From Planctomycetaceae bacterium (GTDB lineage Bacteria > Planctomycetota > Planctomycetia > Pirellulales > Pirellulaceae), in assembly GCA_015490875.1 (NCBI GenBank), contig WFWZ01000242.1, positions 1 to 35,052 on the forward strand: DNA of 35,052 nucleotides, written 5' to 3'. Both the position numbers and the translations under genes were made by a program. Below, piece by piece: positions 16,225 through 24,628 of this stretch. Position 1 is the first letter of the stretch. Each line of letters opens with the position of its first letter. The notes under the pieces were generated by a model. It made no database searches. It saw nothing but the letters and a program-made list of their open reading frames with translations, and was not told the origin of the DNA.

Positions 16225-16256
16225 CCCCAAGGCCGACCGGCGTTGGGGTTTTTTTT
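16225..16256 (+). terminator. Attenuator terminator before leuA
   Basis: CCCCAA-g-GCC (16225-16234), loop GACC, and GGC-g-TTGGGG (16239-16248) form a 9-bp stem with one internal mismatch, followed at once by eight Ts (16249-16256). It lies 81 nt upstream of the leuA start and in the same direction, so it must be read through for leuA to be made. Confidence 0.85.
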
Positions 16257-16337
16257 GTGGACGAGGAAAGTCCGACCAAGACGCGAGGCGACCGGCGACG
16301 ATAGACGTTTGAGTTCCTTTTTCCCGCGAGGTACCCG

Positions 16338-17897
16338 ATGAACGATTCGCGATCGATTCTCATCTTCGACACGACGCTCCGGGACGGCGAGCAGTCGCCG
16401 GGAGCCAGCATGAACTTGCGCGAAAAGCTGGAAGTGGCTCAGGCACTCATCGACCTCCGCGTCGACGTCATCGAAGCTGGATTCCCCATCGCCTCTCCCG
16501 GCGATTTCGAAGCGGTCCGCGAGATCGCGACCGTGATGCGAGGCGCCCGGATTTGTGGACTGGCTCGCTGTAGCGACCAGGACATCGACCGGGCTTGGGA
16601 AGCGGTTAAGCACGCCGAACAGCCGCGGATCCACGTCTTCCTCGCGACCAGCGCCATCCATCGGGAATTCAAACTGAGGATGACGCGGGAAGAGATTATC
16701 GAACGCGCCGTCCAGGGGGTGCGTCGAGCCGTTTCCTATTGCGACGATATCGAGTTCTCCCCCGAGGATGCGGCTCGCACCGAACAAGACTTCCTCTGTC
16801 AGGTTGTCGAAGCCGCCATCGACGCCGGCGCCAAGACCATCAACATCCCCGACACGGTCGGTTACGCGGTGCCTGAACAAATGGCCGCGACGATCTCCAT
16901 GTTGCTCAACCGAGTTCCCAACATCGACCGGGCGATCTTGAGCGTCCATTGTCACAACGATCTGGGACTGGCGGTCGCCAATAGCCTGGCCGCCGTGGCC
17001 GCCGGCGCCGGACAAGTCGAGTGCACGATCAACGGCATCGGCGAGCGAGCTGGAAACTGTGCCCTGGAAGAAGTCGTGATGGCTCTGCGCACGCGCGCGG
17101 ACGTTTACGGCTGTACGACGGGCATCGACACTCGGAGGCTCGTTCCCACCAGCCGCCTCGTCTCCGCCATTACCGGCCTGCAAGTGCAACGCAACAAGGC
17201 GATCGTCGGCCGCAATGCGTTCGCTCATGAGGCAGGGATCCACCAGGACGGAGTCCTCAAGGAACGAACGACCTACGAGATCATGCGTCCCGAAGACGTC
17301 GGACTTCCCAAGAACGATCTGGTGCTGGGGAAGCACAGCGGTCGAGCGGCGCTCGCCGATCGAGCTCGGCAACTGGGGTTCCGTCTTTCCGGCGAGCAGT
17401 TGAGGCAAGTCTTCGAGGAGTTCAAGAAGCTGGCTGATAAGAAGAAGGAGATTTACGACGGAGACCTGACGGCTTTGATCGAACAGCAGCTTCACGGTGG
17501 CGAACAGGAAGAGTGGCAACTGGCCGGCTATCAGATCGAAACCGGATCGGACGGCACGCCCGAAGTGGAGCTGACACTGATCCACGGCGACGAACGGATG
17601 ACCGAGCGACTCCAGGGAGGTGATGGCCCCATCGATCTGGCGTTCAACGTCGTGGAACGATTGACCGGACTGACACTTCAGTGTCGCGACTATCAGGTGC
17701 GCAGCGCGACGTTCGGGCGGGATGCTCAGGGCGAAGCGTCGATCGAAATCGAACACGACGGCAAGCTCTATCGGGGATTCGGTGTGTCGACCGACACGGT
17801 CGAAGCGTCGCTCAAGGCGATCGTCAGCGCCGTCAACCGGATCGCGGCCGAACAACGGCGGCAGACGCGGCAAGAAAAGACGGCAACGGAAGGGTGA
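16338..17897 (+). CDS. leuA: 2-isopropylmalate synthase
   Basis: This 519-residue enzyme catalyses the first committed step of leucine synthesis: acetyl-CoA plus 3-methyl-2-oxobutanoate to 2-isopropylmalate. The HMGL-like TIM barrel spans about 6-275 with [14 protein letters not shown] (11-24), [11 protein letters not shown] holding the metal-binding His pair, and NGIGERAGN. The linker has [11 protein letters not shown] and LGKHSGR. The C-terminal LeuA dimer domain (about 380-505), which binds leucine for feedback inhibition, is present and full length. ATG 16338 has GAGG 6 nt upstream. The gene is preceded by a Leu-rich leader peptide and terminator, so both enzyme activity and transcription are probably leucine-controlled. 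No leuB, leuC or leuD is adjacent in the window. Confidence 0.96.
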   Translation: MNDSRSILIFDTTLRDGEQSPGASMNLREKLEVAQALIDLRVDVIEAGFPIASPGDFEAVREIATVMRGARICGLARCSDQDIDRAWEAVKHAEQPRIHVFLATSAIHREFKLRMTREEIIERAVQGVRRAVSYCDDIEFSPEDAARTEQDFLCQVVEAAIDAGAKTINIPDTVGYAVPEQMAATISMLLNRVPNIDRAILSVHCHNDLGLAVANSLAAVAAGAGQVECTINGIGERAGNCALEEVVMALRTRADVYGCTTGIDTRRLVPTSRLVSAITGLQVQRNKAIVGRNAFAHEAGIHQDGVLKERTTYEIMRPEDVGLPKNDLVLGKHSGRAALADRARQLGFRLSGEQLRQVFEEFKKLADKKKEIYDGDLTALIEQQLHGGEQEEWQLAGYQIETGSDGTPEVELTLIHGDERMTERLQGGDGPIDLAFNVVERLTGLTLQCRDYQVRSATFGRDAQGEASIEIEHDGKLYRGFGVSTDTVEASLKAIVSAVNRIAAEQRRQTRQEKTATEG

Positions 17898-17998
17898 TGC
17901 GCCCGTGACCGATCCGCGACGTTGCCGGCGCACGCGAGCCTCGGTAGTGGTGTGTCACGGTTGGCCGTGCCGCTAAAGCTGGGCTTACTTTTGTTGCA

Positions 17999-19228
17999 TC
18001 ACGTCACGCGGGCGAGGATGCACTTGAGGTACTCGTTCTCGAGGCAACTTGTGCGGACCGGATGATCGGGCGAAGCACCGCGGCGCTCGAGCATCTGCAC
18101 CGAACGGCCTGCTTTCTCCGCAGCACCTGCCAACATCTGGACAAAGTCCTCGGCGGTGACCGTACCGGAACAACTGCACGTCACGAGGATCCCATCGTCT
18201 TCGAGCAACTCCAGGGCGACTCGGTTGATCCGATGGTACGCGCGAAGGGCCTCCCGCAACGACTTGCGACCTCGACTGAAACGCGGAGGATCGAGGATCA
18301 CGGCGCCGAAGCGTTCGCCCGATGCCTTCAACTCATCGAGCACCCGAAAGGCGTGGGCATGCCGCCACTCGATCCGCCCGACACCGTTGAGTTCAGCGTT
18401 GGTGCGAGCCCACGCGAGTGCCGTGTTGCTGGAGTCGACGCCGATGACGTGGCGCGCTCCTCCGTGGACGATTGCGTTCAGACCGAACGACCCGCTGTAA
18501 CAAAAGAGATCCAGGACACGGCGGTCGCGCATGAGCGACGCGGCTGCCAGGCGGTTGTCTCGCTGGTCCAGATAGAACCCCGTCTTCTGGCCTCGGCGCA
18601 AATCGACGGTGTAGAGAATCCCGTGTTCCCGGATCGTCACGTTGGCTTCCGGCAAGGTGCCTCGAGTCTGTGGCGCCAAATCGAGGCCTTCGGCCGCAAC
18701 CATGGTACTGTCGGTGCGGACGATCAAGCCTTCCGGTTGCAGAAGGTCCTCGAGCAGGTCGAGCAGACCTTCGATCCGGCGCGCCATGCCGAAGGCGTTC
18801 AGTTGGATTACGAGGTACGGGCCATAACGGTCCACGATCAGGCCGCTCAAGCCATCGGCTTCGCTGAACACCAGTCGACAGGCCCCTTGCTGGTCGTCGA
18901 GGAATCCCAACGATCGGCGCAGCGAGATGGCGGTTTGCAATCGCCGGAGCCAAAAGGCGTCATCGAGCGATTCGGTCGGGTCCCACGTGTAGAGTCGCAC
19001 GGCGATGCGACTTGTCGCATGGTAAATCCCGCGCGCGACGAACTCGCCACGGTCGTTGAGCAAGTCGACGACGTCTCCCGATTGCACCGACCGACTCACC
19101 TTGGCGACGGCCGTCCGCAGCACCCAAGGATGGCGTGCGTAAAAGGGGCGAGATTTGCGCGGTTTCAAGCGGACGGAGCCGGTTGGCATGGTGCCGGGGC
19201 GGCTGGCAAGCGGTACAGAATCTGACAT
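17999..19228 (-). CDS. Class I SAM-dependent rRNA methyltransferase, RlmI/RlmK type
   Basis: This 409-residue protein resembles 23S rRNA (cytosine-5) methyltransferase RlmI (COG1092). An N-terminal PUA-like RNA-binding domain covers about 15-90 (LKPRKSRPFYARHPWVL, SGDVVDLLNDRGEFVARGIY). A central domain (VFSEADGLSGLIVDRYG, QKTGFYLDQRDNR) leads to the Rossmann methyltransferase domain. Its motif I is VLDLFCYSGSFGL, followed by ILDPPRFSRGRKSL and VTCSCSG with the catalytic Cys. ATG 19228 is chosen because it leaves 49 nt to the divergent xseA start; ATG 19279 would overlap xseA, and ATG 19189 is also possible. The exact target base is inferred from the family. Confidence 0.9.
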   Translation of the reverse strand: MSDSVPLASRPGTMPTGSVRLKPRKSRPFYARHPWVLRTAVAKVSRSVQSGDVVDLLNDRGEFVARGIYHATSRIAVRLYTWDPTESLDDAFWLRRLQTAISLRRSLGFLDDQQGACRLVFSEADGLSGLIVDRYGPYLVIQLNAFGMARRIEGLLDLLEDLLQPEGLIVRTDSTMVAAEGLDLAPQTRGTLPEANVTIREHGILYTVDLRRGQKTGFYLDQRDNRLAAASLMRDRRVLDLFCYSGSFGLNAIVHGGARHVIGVDSSNTALAWARTNAELNGVGRIEWRHAHAFRVLDELKASGERFGAVILDPPRFSRGRKSLREALRAYHRINRVALELLEDDGILVTCSCSGTVTAEDFVQMLAGAAEKAGRSVQMLERRGASPDHPVRTSCLENEYLKCILARVT

Positions 19229-19277
19229 GATGGAAGGTTTCGGAAAGGGGCGACTTGCTGGCAGGAGTCCACGCGGC

Positions 19278-20516
19278 ATGGCATGGGGACGGAAGGTACC
19301 ACCACCAGACGGTCCGGCGCTGGCGGTCTCCGAACTGACGGCTCAAATCAAAGCAGTGTTGCAAGCCGACTTCGCGGCGGTCAAGGTGGTGGGCGAGGTT
19401 TCCGATCTGGCGCGTCCCCGGTCGGGCCACCTCTATTTCACCTTGAAAGATCCGGGGGCTCAGCTCAAGGCTGTCATTTGGAAGAGCACGGCGGCTCGCT
19501 TGCCGCTCGATCTGACCGACGGACTCGAGGTCGTCGCGTGGGGACGGATCGACGTCTATCCTCCGCGAGGCAATTACCAGCTCATTGTCGAAGGCCTGGA
19601 ACCTCTGGGAGGCGGGGCACTTGAACGGGCACTGCGAAAGCTCCGTGAAAAACTGGCCAAGGAAGGACTTTTCGATGCGGATCGGAAGCACCCCTTGCCG
19701 AAGTTCCCCCAGCGGATTGCAGTCATCACGAGTCCGACCAGCGCGGCGCTGCGTGACTTCCTCGAGGTTCTTCAGCGACGGTGGCGAGGCAGTCGCGTTT
19801 GGGTCGTTCCATCGCAGATGCAAGGAGACGAGGCGGCCGAAGAGGTCATCGCGGCACTCCGCACTGTGCATCGTCTCCGACCGAGACCCGATGTGGTCGT
19901 GGTGACTCGAGGCGGTGGCAGTATCGAAGACCTGTGGGCATTCAACGACGAACGACTCGTGCGGACCATCGCCGCGGCGGAGATTCCCGTCGTATCCGCC
20001 ATCGGTCATGAAATCGATGTCACGTTGACCGATCTGGTCGCTGACCTGCGAGCCTTGACTCCGAGTGAGGCGGCCGAGCGTGTCGTCCCGTCTCGCCAAG
20101 AACTCGGGCAGCGCCTGGACGTCGACCGTCGCCGACTTCGCCAGGCCGTGGTCATGCGCCTGAAACAGGCTCGTATGCGATTGGAATCACTTCAGCGGCG
20201 GCCGGTCCTGAGAGAGCCGAAGGAGTGGATCTACGAACGGCAACTGGACGTCGACCGGTTGGCGGAACGGATGAGTCAATGGTCAAGGCGCGTTCTCGAG
20301 CGGCGAAGGGACCAGGTCACGCACCTGGCCCGCCGCCTCCACAGCCTCGACCCGCGCGCCGTGTTGGCTCGCGGTTATTCCATCACGCGGCGCAAGGAGG
20401 ATGGGCAGGTTGTGCAGAGGGCCGATGCGGTGACGCCCGGCGAAGAAATCGAGACCATCCTCGCCGAGGGAAGCCTCCTCAGTCGCGTGCTCCGTGTGGA
20501 ACCTCCATCATCGTAA
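19278..20516 (+). CDS. xseA: Exodeoxyribonuclease VII large subunit
   Basis: This 412-residue subunit of exonuclease VII degrades single-stranded DNA from both ends. The N-terminal OB-fold is clear (LAVSELTAQIKAVLQADF, VVGEVSDLARPRSGHLYFTL). The catalytic core follows (FPQRIAVITSPTSAALRDFL, VVVTRGGGSIEDLWAFND, PVVSAIGHEIDVTLTDLVAD, RALTPSEAAE), then the long coiled-coil region (about 290-380) that binds XseB. ATG 19278 has AGGAG 10 nt upstream and gives the usual family start; in-frame starts at 19155 and 19227 would run into the divergent rlmI-like gene. xseB follows 41 nt later. Confidence 0.95.
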   Translation: MAWGRKVPPPDGPALAVSELTAQIKAVLQADFAAVKVVGEVSDLARPRSGHLYFTLKDPGAQLKAVIWKSTAARLPLDLTDGLEVVAWGRIDVYPPRGNYQLIVEGLEPLGGGALERALRKLREKLAKEGLFDADRKHPLPKFPQRIAVITSPTSAALRDFLEVLQRRWRGSRVWVVPSQMQGDEAAEEVIAALRTVHRLRPRPDVVVVTRGGGSIEDLWAFNDERLVRTIAAAEIPVVSAIGHEIDVTLTDLVADLRALTPSEAAERVVPSRQELGQRLDVDRRRLRQAVVMRLKQARMRLESLQRRPVLREPKEWIYERQLDVDRLAERMSQWSRRVLERRRDQVTHLARRLHSLDPRAVLARGYSITRRKEDGQVVQRADAVTPGEEIETILAEGSLLSRVLRVEPPSS

Positions 20517-20557
20517 GAGGCAGATCCGAAGCCTTTCAGACCAAGGAAAGCACTATC

Positions 20558-20890
20558 GTGGCGAAGAAGAGGAAAGCGACGCCAGCGGAAAGTTCGACCG
20601 ATCAGCCTTCCTTCGAGGAGGCCTTGGCGAGGCTGGAGGAGATTGTACGAGTCCTCGAGGAGGGCAACCTAGGACTGGAAGAGTCGATTCGACTCTATGA
20701 GGAAGGCGTCCGGCAGGTTCGGATCTGCGAGGAGAAGCTGACGAATGCCGAGCGCAGGATTGAGTTGCTACTGGGCGTGGACTCTGAAGGCCGGGCTCGC
20801 GTGCAACCCTTCGAGGAGTCGGAAATGACCCTTGAAGAGAAGCAGACGCAGCGAAGCCGCCGCCGCTCGATGGGCGATTCGTCCGATTGA
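20558..20890 (+). CDS. xseB: Exodeoxyribonuclease VII small subunit
   Basis: This 110-residue helical protein has the family core SFEEALARLEEIVRVLEEGN, LGLEESIRLYEEGVRQVRIC and EEKLTNAERRIELL. It is somewhat longer than the usual 70-85 residues because of an acidic tail (EESEMTLEEKQTQRSRRRS). The start is GTG 20558, with AAGGA about 10 nt upstream. Several XseB copies wrap the coiled coil of each XseA subunit. The order xseA-xseB on one strand marks a two-gene operon. Confidence 0.93.
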   Translation: MAKKRKATPAESSTDQPSFEEALARLEEIVRVLEEGNLGLEESIRLYEEGVRQVRICEEKLTNAERRIELLLGVDSEGRARVQPFEESEMTLEEKQTQRSRRRSMGDSSD

Positions 20891-21072
20891 TCTGGGGACA
20901 CCTGTTCAACTTCGTTTCTACGGGAGAGCTCTCTTCCTGTTTTACAAAGCACCGAGGCACAGAGGGCACGGAGTCTTTGGCGAGATCGACTCTGTGAATG
21001 AGGGAATACGGAAAGGTAGGGCGCGACGCCAAGCAGGGTCGTTATTAGTTTCTCAAGGATTGCCGAATCACC

Positions 21073-21648
21073 GTGTCACACCACCGAAGACGCATTCGGT
21101 TCTCGCTGGGATCGCTGATCACCTTCACGGTGGTAGCAGCCGTGACGCTTGGAACGTGTCGTCTTGCGTACAAGTACGATCATTGGCTGAAACCGAGTCC
21201 TCCCGGACGAATCATCCAAGTCGGTTCGTTACGTGTAACGGGCGACAACTCCGCGATCGTGGACCTGGATGTGCGTGGTCCTCAAGAGTTGGAAGTGTGG
21301 GTTGAGGTTTCGGATCGCTCGTCGTCGGAGGATCGCGACTCCAAGTCGGTCTGGCGTGACCGAGTGGACCATCCCGTGGGCTTGGCACAGAACCATCGTG
21401 CGTTGATTCGGATTGTGTTTACAGGAGAAGAGGTGTTTGTCCGAGACCTCATTGCGAACGAAACGCTCTTTCGTGCTCCCTGTTCCCGATATCATGTGGA
21501 GAGCCACCATCTTGGCTCGCAGCGCTTTTACTTGGGTGGAGGAGTGAACGCGAGGTCCTTTTGGTGCTCGGGAATCGGGGACGGTGGGAAGGAGTTCAGG
21601 TTGACGGTCGAGGAGGTGATGAGAACCAAGCCAAGTGTGCGCAAGTAG
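21073..21648 (+). CDS. Membrane-anchored hypothetical protein
   Basis: This 191-residue protein has an N-terminal RRRIRFSLGSLITFTVVAAV anchor (about 5-30), a phrase typical of a large class of planctomycete single-pass proteins. The remaining 160 residues form an exported domain that looks beta-rich (IIQVGSLRVTGDNSAIVDLD, ELEVWVEVSD, ALIRIVFTGEEVFVRDL) with two or three cysteines (APCSRYH, FWCSG). GTG 21073 is the only sensible start; its ribosome binding site is weak. I do not recognise the exported domain. It stands alone between xseB and a repeat-rich gap. Confidence 0.65.
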   Translation: MSHHRRRIRFSLGSLITFTVVAAVTLGTCRLAYKYDHWLKPSPPGRIIQVGSLRVTGDNSAIVDLDVRGPQELEVWVEVSDRSSSEDRDSKSVWRDRVDHPVGLAQNHRALIRIVFTGEEVFVRDLIANETLFRAPCSRYHVESHHLGSQRFYLGGGVNARSFWCSGIGDGGKEFRLTVEEVMRTKPSVRK

Positions 21649-21708
21649 TCTTGCAGTTGGCGTGCCGCGTCCAATCTACGTAGGTCGGGCTTTCCCGCAT
21701 GACTGGAA

Positions 21709-21885
21709 CGCTTCGCGGCTCGGCGGAACAACGGTGTTTTTGTCTCTGCGGGCTGACGCCCACAGCTATTGCATGTCGCCGCTTCGCGGCTCGGCGGAAT
21801 GGCGTTTTTCTCTCTGCGGGCTGACGCCCGCAGCTATTGCATGTCGCCGCTTCGCGGCTAATGAGGAACGCTTTGCGGCTGAGAA
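21709..21885. repeat. REP-like tandem palindromic repeats
   Basis: CGCTTCGCGGCTCGGCGGA occurs at 21709 and 21780, and CGCTTCGCGGCTA at 21848 (units of 71 and 68 bp). Each unit holds CTGCGGGC-TGAC-GCCCGCAG (perfect 8-bp hairpin at 21814-21833, one mismatch in the first unit near 21746-21765) and GCCGC-TTC-GCGGC. No open frame with protein character covers it. It is the main content of the gap 21649-22238. Confidence 0.75.
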
Positions 21886-21914
21886 GAAACCCTCCACGAC
21901 TCGAGGCCCGCGCC

Positions 21915-21955
21915 CGCAAACCAGGAACCAGAAACCCAGAACCAGAAACCCCTCA
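21915..21955 (+). repeat. Short CCAGAAACCC-type direct repeats
   Basis: Near 21919-21951 the phrase ACCAGAAACC and variants (ACCAGGAACC, CCAGAACCAG) recurs about four times without spacers. It resembles simple dispersed intergenic repeats and has no coding potential. The remaining 280 nt to 22238 carry only the leader of the next gene. Confidence 0.5.
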
Positions 21956-22238
21956 CACCTCGACTGGTATTGACGCGGTGAAACCCCGATGGTACCCTCC
22001 GCCCCCCTGGCCGGCGATGGCAAGCCGGGAGTTCGGTAACCGTTCGAGAAATTATGCCGATTGGCGTGAATTTTCGGATCGTCGTTGCCGAAACCATAGC
22101 ATAGCCGGAATGCGTACCGGACGGGCCGATGCGCGCCGGTGCGGGTGGACGGCGGCATGGCTGGAACCGGAACGCGGTGCGGCACGGACGCCCAAGCCGT
22201 TTTCTCTCATCACGGGTCTGCGATAGAGGCATAAGGAA

Positions 22239-23123
22239 ATGCGTATTTCATCGGGTCGCTGGTTGGTTTGGACAGTCGTAATGGGGATGGCGGCGGGCAG
22301 CCTTGGCTGCCAGTCGACCAGAAACCTGTTCTCGTGGTCGAAGAAGAAGTCTTCCACTTCGAACTTGGCGGCTAATCGGCCTCCCGACTACCTGACACCC
22401 CCGTCGGTGGCGATGACGCCTTACGGCAGTACGTCCTCGACGTCGAATCCAGCTACCGCTTCAACGGCAAGTGCACGGCCGACAGCGACGACTGCGAATC
22501 ACGGGCAGCACAACCATAGCCACGCGACCAACCCGTACGCGGCGGCAGCGTATGCTTCGCAGCCTGCCACGGGTTACGGCGCGGCTGGATACAATACGGC
22601 TGGATACAACACCGGTGCCTATCCCACGTCGGGAGCGCGGACGGCCACTGCCGCCAATACAAGTGGCGCATCCGCCGGCACGCAGCAAGGGTTTTATGCG
22701 CCTCGGTATCCAGCCGGTCCGAGTGCTCGCACGGCTAGTGCCGCGAGTCAGTCTCCTGCCTACGGTGCGGCCGGCTCGACGGCCGGAGGCTATGCCGCAG
22801 CCGGGCGGTCTTCTTATCCGGCTACGGGATCGAGCTACCCGACAGCGGGCACCAGTGGTTTTCAGCCGAGCGCTTCCGCGGCGACGAGTTCGTCTCCTTA
22901 CGCTCCGGCGTCTCCCGCTTCCTATGGCAGTAGCAGCTATCCGACTACGCCAGCGGCCGGAGCGGCACCTGCGTATCCTTCCACGGGCGGATACAACAGT
23001 GGAGCGACGTACTCCGGCGGAACGTCGGCATATCCCAGCAGCTCGTACGCACCGGGCAGCACCGGTCGCAGTACAAGCTTCCCGACCAGCGGTGGCACGT
23101 CGAGCGCTTATCCGCAGCCGTAA
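22239..23123 (+). CDS. Low-complexity lipoprotein rich in Ala, Ser, Thr, Gly, Tyr and Pro
   Basis: This 294-residue protein has a lipoprotein signal peptide (LVWTVVMGMAAGSLGC, Cys24) and a short basic stretch (SWSKKKS). After that almost all residues come from A, S, T, G, Y, P and N, with repeated TYPTSG-, AYPSS- and GYNT-like phrases and one HGQHNHSH cluster near residue 90. Such sequence is predicted to be disordered and exposed, perhaps heavily glycosylated or spanning the envelope (inference). ATG 22239 has GAGG 9 nt upstream. A strong terminator follows, so it is a real transcription unit. No homologous function is known to me. Confidence 0.8.
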   Translation: MRISSGRWLVWTVVMGMAAGSLGCQSTRNLFSWSKKKSSTSNLAANRPPDYLTPPSVAMTPYGSTSSTSNPATASTASARPTATTANHGQHNHSHATNPYAAAAYASQPATGYGAAGYNTAGYNTGAYPTSGARTATAANTSGASAGTQQGFYAPRYPAGPSARTASAASQSPAYGAAGSTAGGYAAAGRSSYPATGSSYPTAGTSGFQPSASAATSSSPYAPASPASYGSSSYPTTPAAGAAPAYPSTGGYNSGATYSGGTSAYPSSSYAPGSTGRSTSFPTSGGTSSAYPQP

Positions 23124-23157
23124 GCTCACCGCCTAGGCGAAGTCATCGCAGGCCAAC

Positions 23158-23194
23158 CGCGCCGTCCTCCGTTCGAGGCGGCGCGTTTTTTTTT
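23158..23194 (+). terminator. Strong rho-independent terminator of the low-complexity lipoprotein gene
   Basis: CGCGCCG-t-CCTC (23158-23169), loop CGTTC, and GAGG-CGGCGCG (23175-23185) give an 11-bp stem with one bulge, followed by nine Ts (23186-23194). It starts 34 nt past the stop and directly abuts the end of the convergent gene at 23196. Confidence 0.9.
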
Positions 23195-23195
23195 G

Positions 23196-23519
23196 TTACC
23201 AGCCCATGACCATGTTGGATTCGATGATTTTCCGAGCCCGCTCCAGGTCGGTCCCGGTTTCGTGCATGTAGAGGCGAATCGCGTGGACTTTGTCCCCGGC
23301 CGCTTTGGCCAGGCAGTCCCGGGCCACGTCGCACGCCTCGCGCGAATCGCTCAAGCCCAAGGCGGCTTTCGAAATCACCCACGTGTCCCGCGGGCGCTTT
23401 GTCAAACGAATGATGTTGTCGCTCGGATAGGCGCTAGCAACCACCTTCCGAGCGGCAGGTTCGTCGTCCGCCCACGTGATGATGATATGAGCGTTCGTTT
23501 CGACCTCGAATAGCGGCAT
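23196..23519 (-). CDS. Small conserved hypothetical protein, C-terminus faintly like ribosomal protein L7/L12
   Basis: This 107-residue soluble protein starts at ATG 23519 with GGAG 8 nt upstream; the longer open frame to 23630 lacks protein character. Residues 1-50 are mixed alpha/beta (MPLFEVETNAHIIITWADDE, ARKVVASAYPSDNIIRLTKR). The end, AIRLYMHETGTDLERARKII, resembles the helix pattern of the L7/L12 C-terminal domain (TGLGLKEAK...), but this is weak. Function unknown. It lies 134 nt downstream of a membrane coiled-coil gene on the same strand. Confidence 0.7.
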   Translation of the reverse strand: MPLFEVETNAHIIITWADDEPAARKVVASAYPSDNIIRLTKRPRDTWVISKAALGLSDSREACDVARDCLAKAAGDKVHAIRLYMHETGTDLERARKIIESNMVMGW

Positions 23520-23653
23520 GATGCGATCTCCACGAGCGACAAGAAGCGCCACCCGGCCGTTGCGCTGCCCTCGGCACGAGGAGCCCGACCGGTCTTCCCC
23601 AGGATAGCCCTCGGCCAGGACCGAGGGCAAGACCGGCCAAGAGGCGGCGGCAC

Positions 23654-24130
23654 TTACCCGTTCGTCGTCCGGGTCGCCGCTTCCTGGCGGCTGTGCTTCA
23701 TCGCGTTGAGCCGGCTCGCCTGACTGCGGATTTCCTCATACGTGTGCACGATGTCCGACGAGAGCTCTGCCGTCGGCTGCAAAATCCGCTGAGCTTCCTC
23801 GACGATCTGCCCTCGCATCTCCTCGTCTTCCATCTGGCATAGAGCCCGCACTTTCTCCCGAAACTGCTGGATGCTCGTGTGCTGCATGGCCAACGAACGC
23901 CGGATCCGCTGCGAAACCACCTGGAGCTGCCGGATGAGTTCCTGAGCTTGCTCAAGGTCTCGTCGCCGTTCCGCCTGGGCACGCCGGATCTGGCTGCGGC
24001 CAAAGAGGTAGCCGATCAGCGCGACGGCGGCCAACGCCGTCGTCAAGGGAAGGCCGACCGTCCAGATGCTGAGCCAGGAAATGCTCGCGTTCATCATCGT
24101 CATGATCGACTGAAATACGGTTTCCATCAT
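23654..24130 (-). CDS. Membrane-anchored coiled-coil protein
   Basis: This 158-residue protein starts at ATG 24130. A single membrane segment (about 17-43, ISWLSIWTVGLPLTTALAAV then ALIGYLFG) is followed by a long charged helix (RRAQAERRRDLEQAQELIRQ ... AMQHTSIQQFREKVRAL) and a second helical part (QPTAELSSDIVHTYEEIRSQ). As far as I remember, planctomycetes have similar N-terminal regions joined to GGDEF (diguanylate cyclase) domains. Here the protein stops before any such domain, without sign of a frameshift, so it may be a stand-alone version. It is next to a 52-residue single-pass protein on the same strand (60-nt gap). Confidence 0.75.
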   Translation of the reverse strand: MMETVFQSIMTMMNASISWLSIWTVGLPLTTALAAVALIGYLFGRSQIRRAQAERRRDLEQAQELIRQLQVVSQRIRRSLAMQHTSIQQFREKVRALCQMEDEEMRGQIVEEAQRILQPTAELSSDIVHTYEEIRSQASRLNAMKHSRQEAATRTTNG

Positions 24131-24190
24131 TGTTCGTTCCCCCGATGGTTGTCGGCGTGAGCCTGCGCGGTCCGGCCGCCAGCTCGAGCC

Positions 24191-24349
24191 CTAGTAATTC
24201 GTCCGAGATCCAAAGCCTCGAAGACAGAGAAATCCCAATACCAAGGCCACTCCGCTCACGACGAGCCACTCCTGGTAGGTGAAGTTGGCCATCGAGTTGA
24301 TCACGCGGACGGATAATAGGTGGAGCTGGTATTGGATTTGCGACCACAT
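24191..24349 (-). CDS. 52-residue single-pass membrane protein
   Basis: ATG 24349 has a good GGGAG 8 nt upstream and opens a 52-codon frame. Residues 1-20 are amphipathic ([16 protein letters not shown]) and residues 27-44 are a membrane helix ([20 protein letters not shown]), ending in GSRTNY. The much longer open frame on this strand (to 24748) overlaps rpmE and is not protein-like upstream. The following gene on the same strand is a membrane coiled-coil protein, so the two may act together (inference). Confidence 0.6.
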   Translation of the reverse strand: MWSQIQYQLHLLSVRVINSMANFTYQEWLVVSGVALVLGFLCLRGFGSRTNY

Positions 24350-24628
24350 CGCGTGTACTCCCAGATGCCGGCCGAGCCGACGACTCGGCACGATTCCGCT
24401 TTGCCCAACCGTAGGTCGCTTTCTGGCAGTCCGCCGCCACCACGGCTCTCTCTGGTCTCGCAAATCCGTCCCCGGCTGCTGGTCCTGCCCGTCTTGCCGA
24501 AAATATGGACGATCCGTATAGTCGTATGTCTTGCTCAGCCCATGACCACAGAGCGGTGTCCCCCCGAGAGGGGTGCGTCCCCTGTCGAGCCGCGACGTGG
24601 TGTGAACTCCCATAGAGAGCGGAATCCG

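Noticed and set aside
16155-17933. 592-codon open frame on the minus strand across leuA
   Set aside because: It lies antisense to a fully convincing leuA and its product has no domain character; long antisense frames are expected in high G+C genes.
22461-23136. Arg-rich open frames on both strands over the low-complexity lipoprotein gene
   Set aside because: Frame shadows of the A/S/T/G/Y/P-rich gene; the lipobox, ribosome binding site and terminator support only the 22239-23123 frame.
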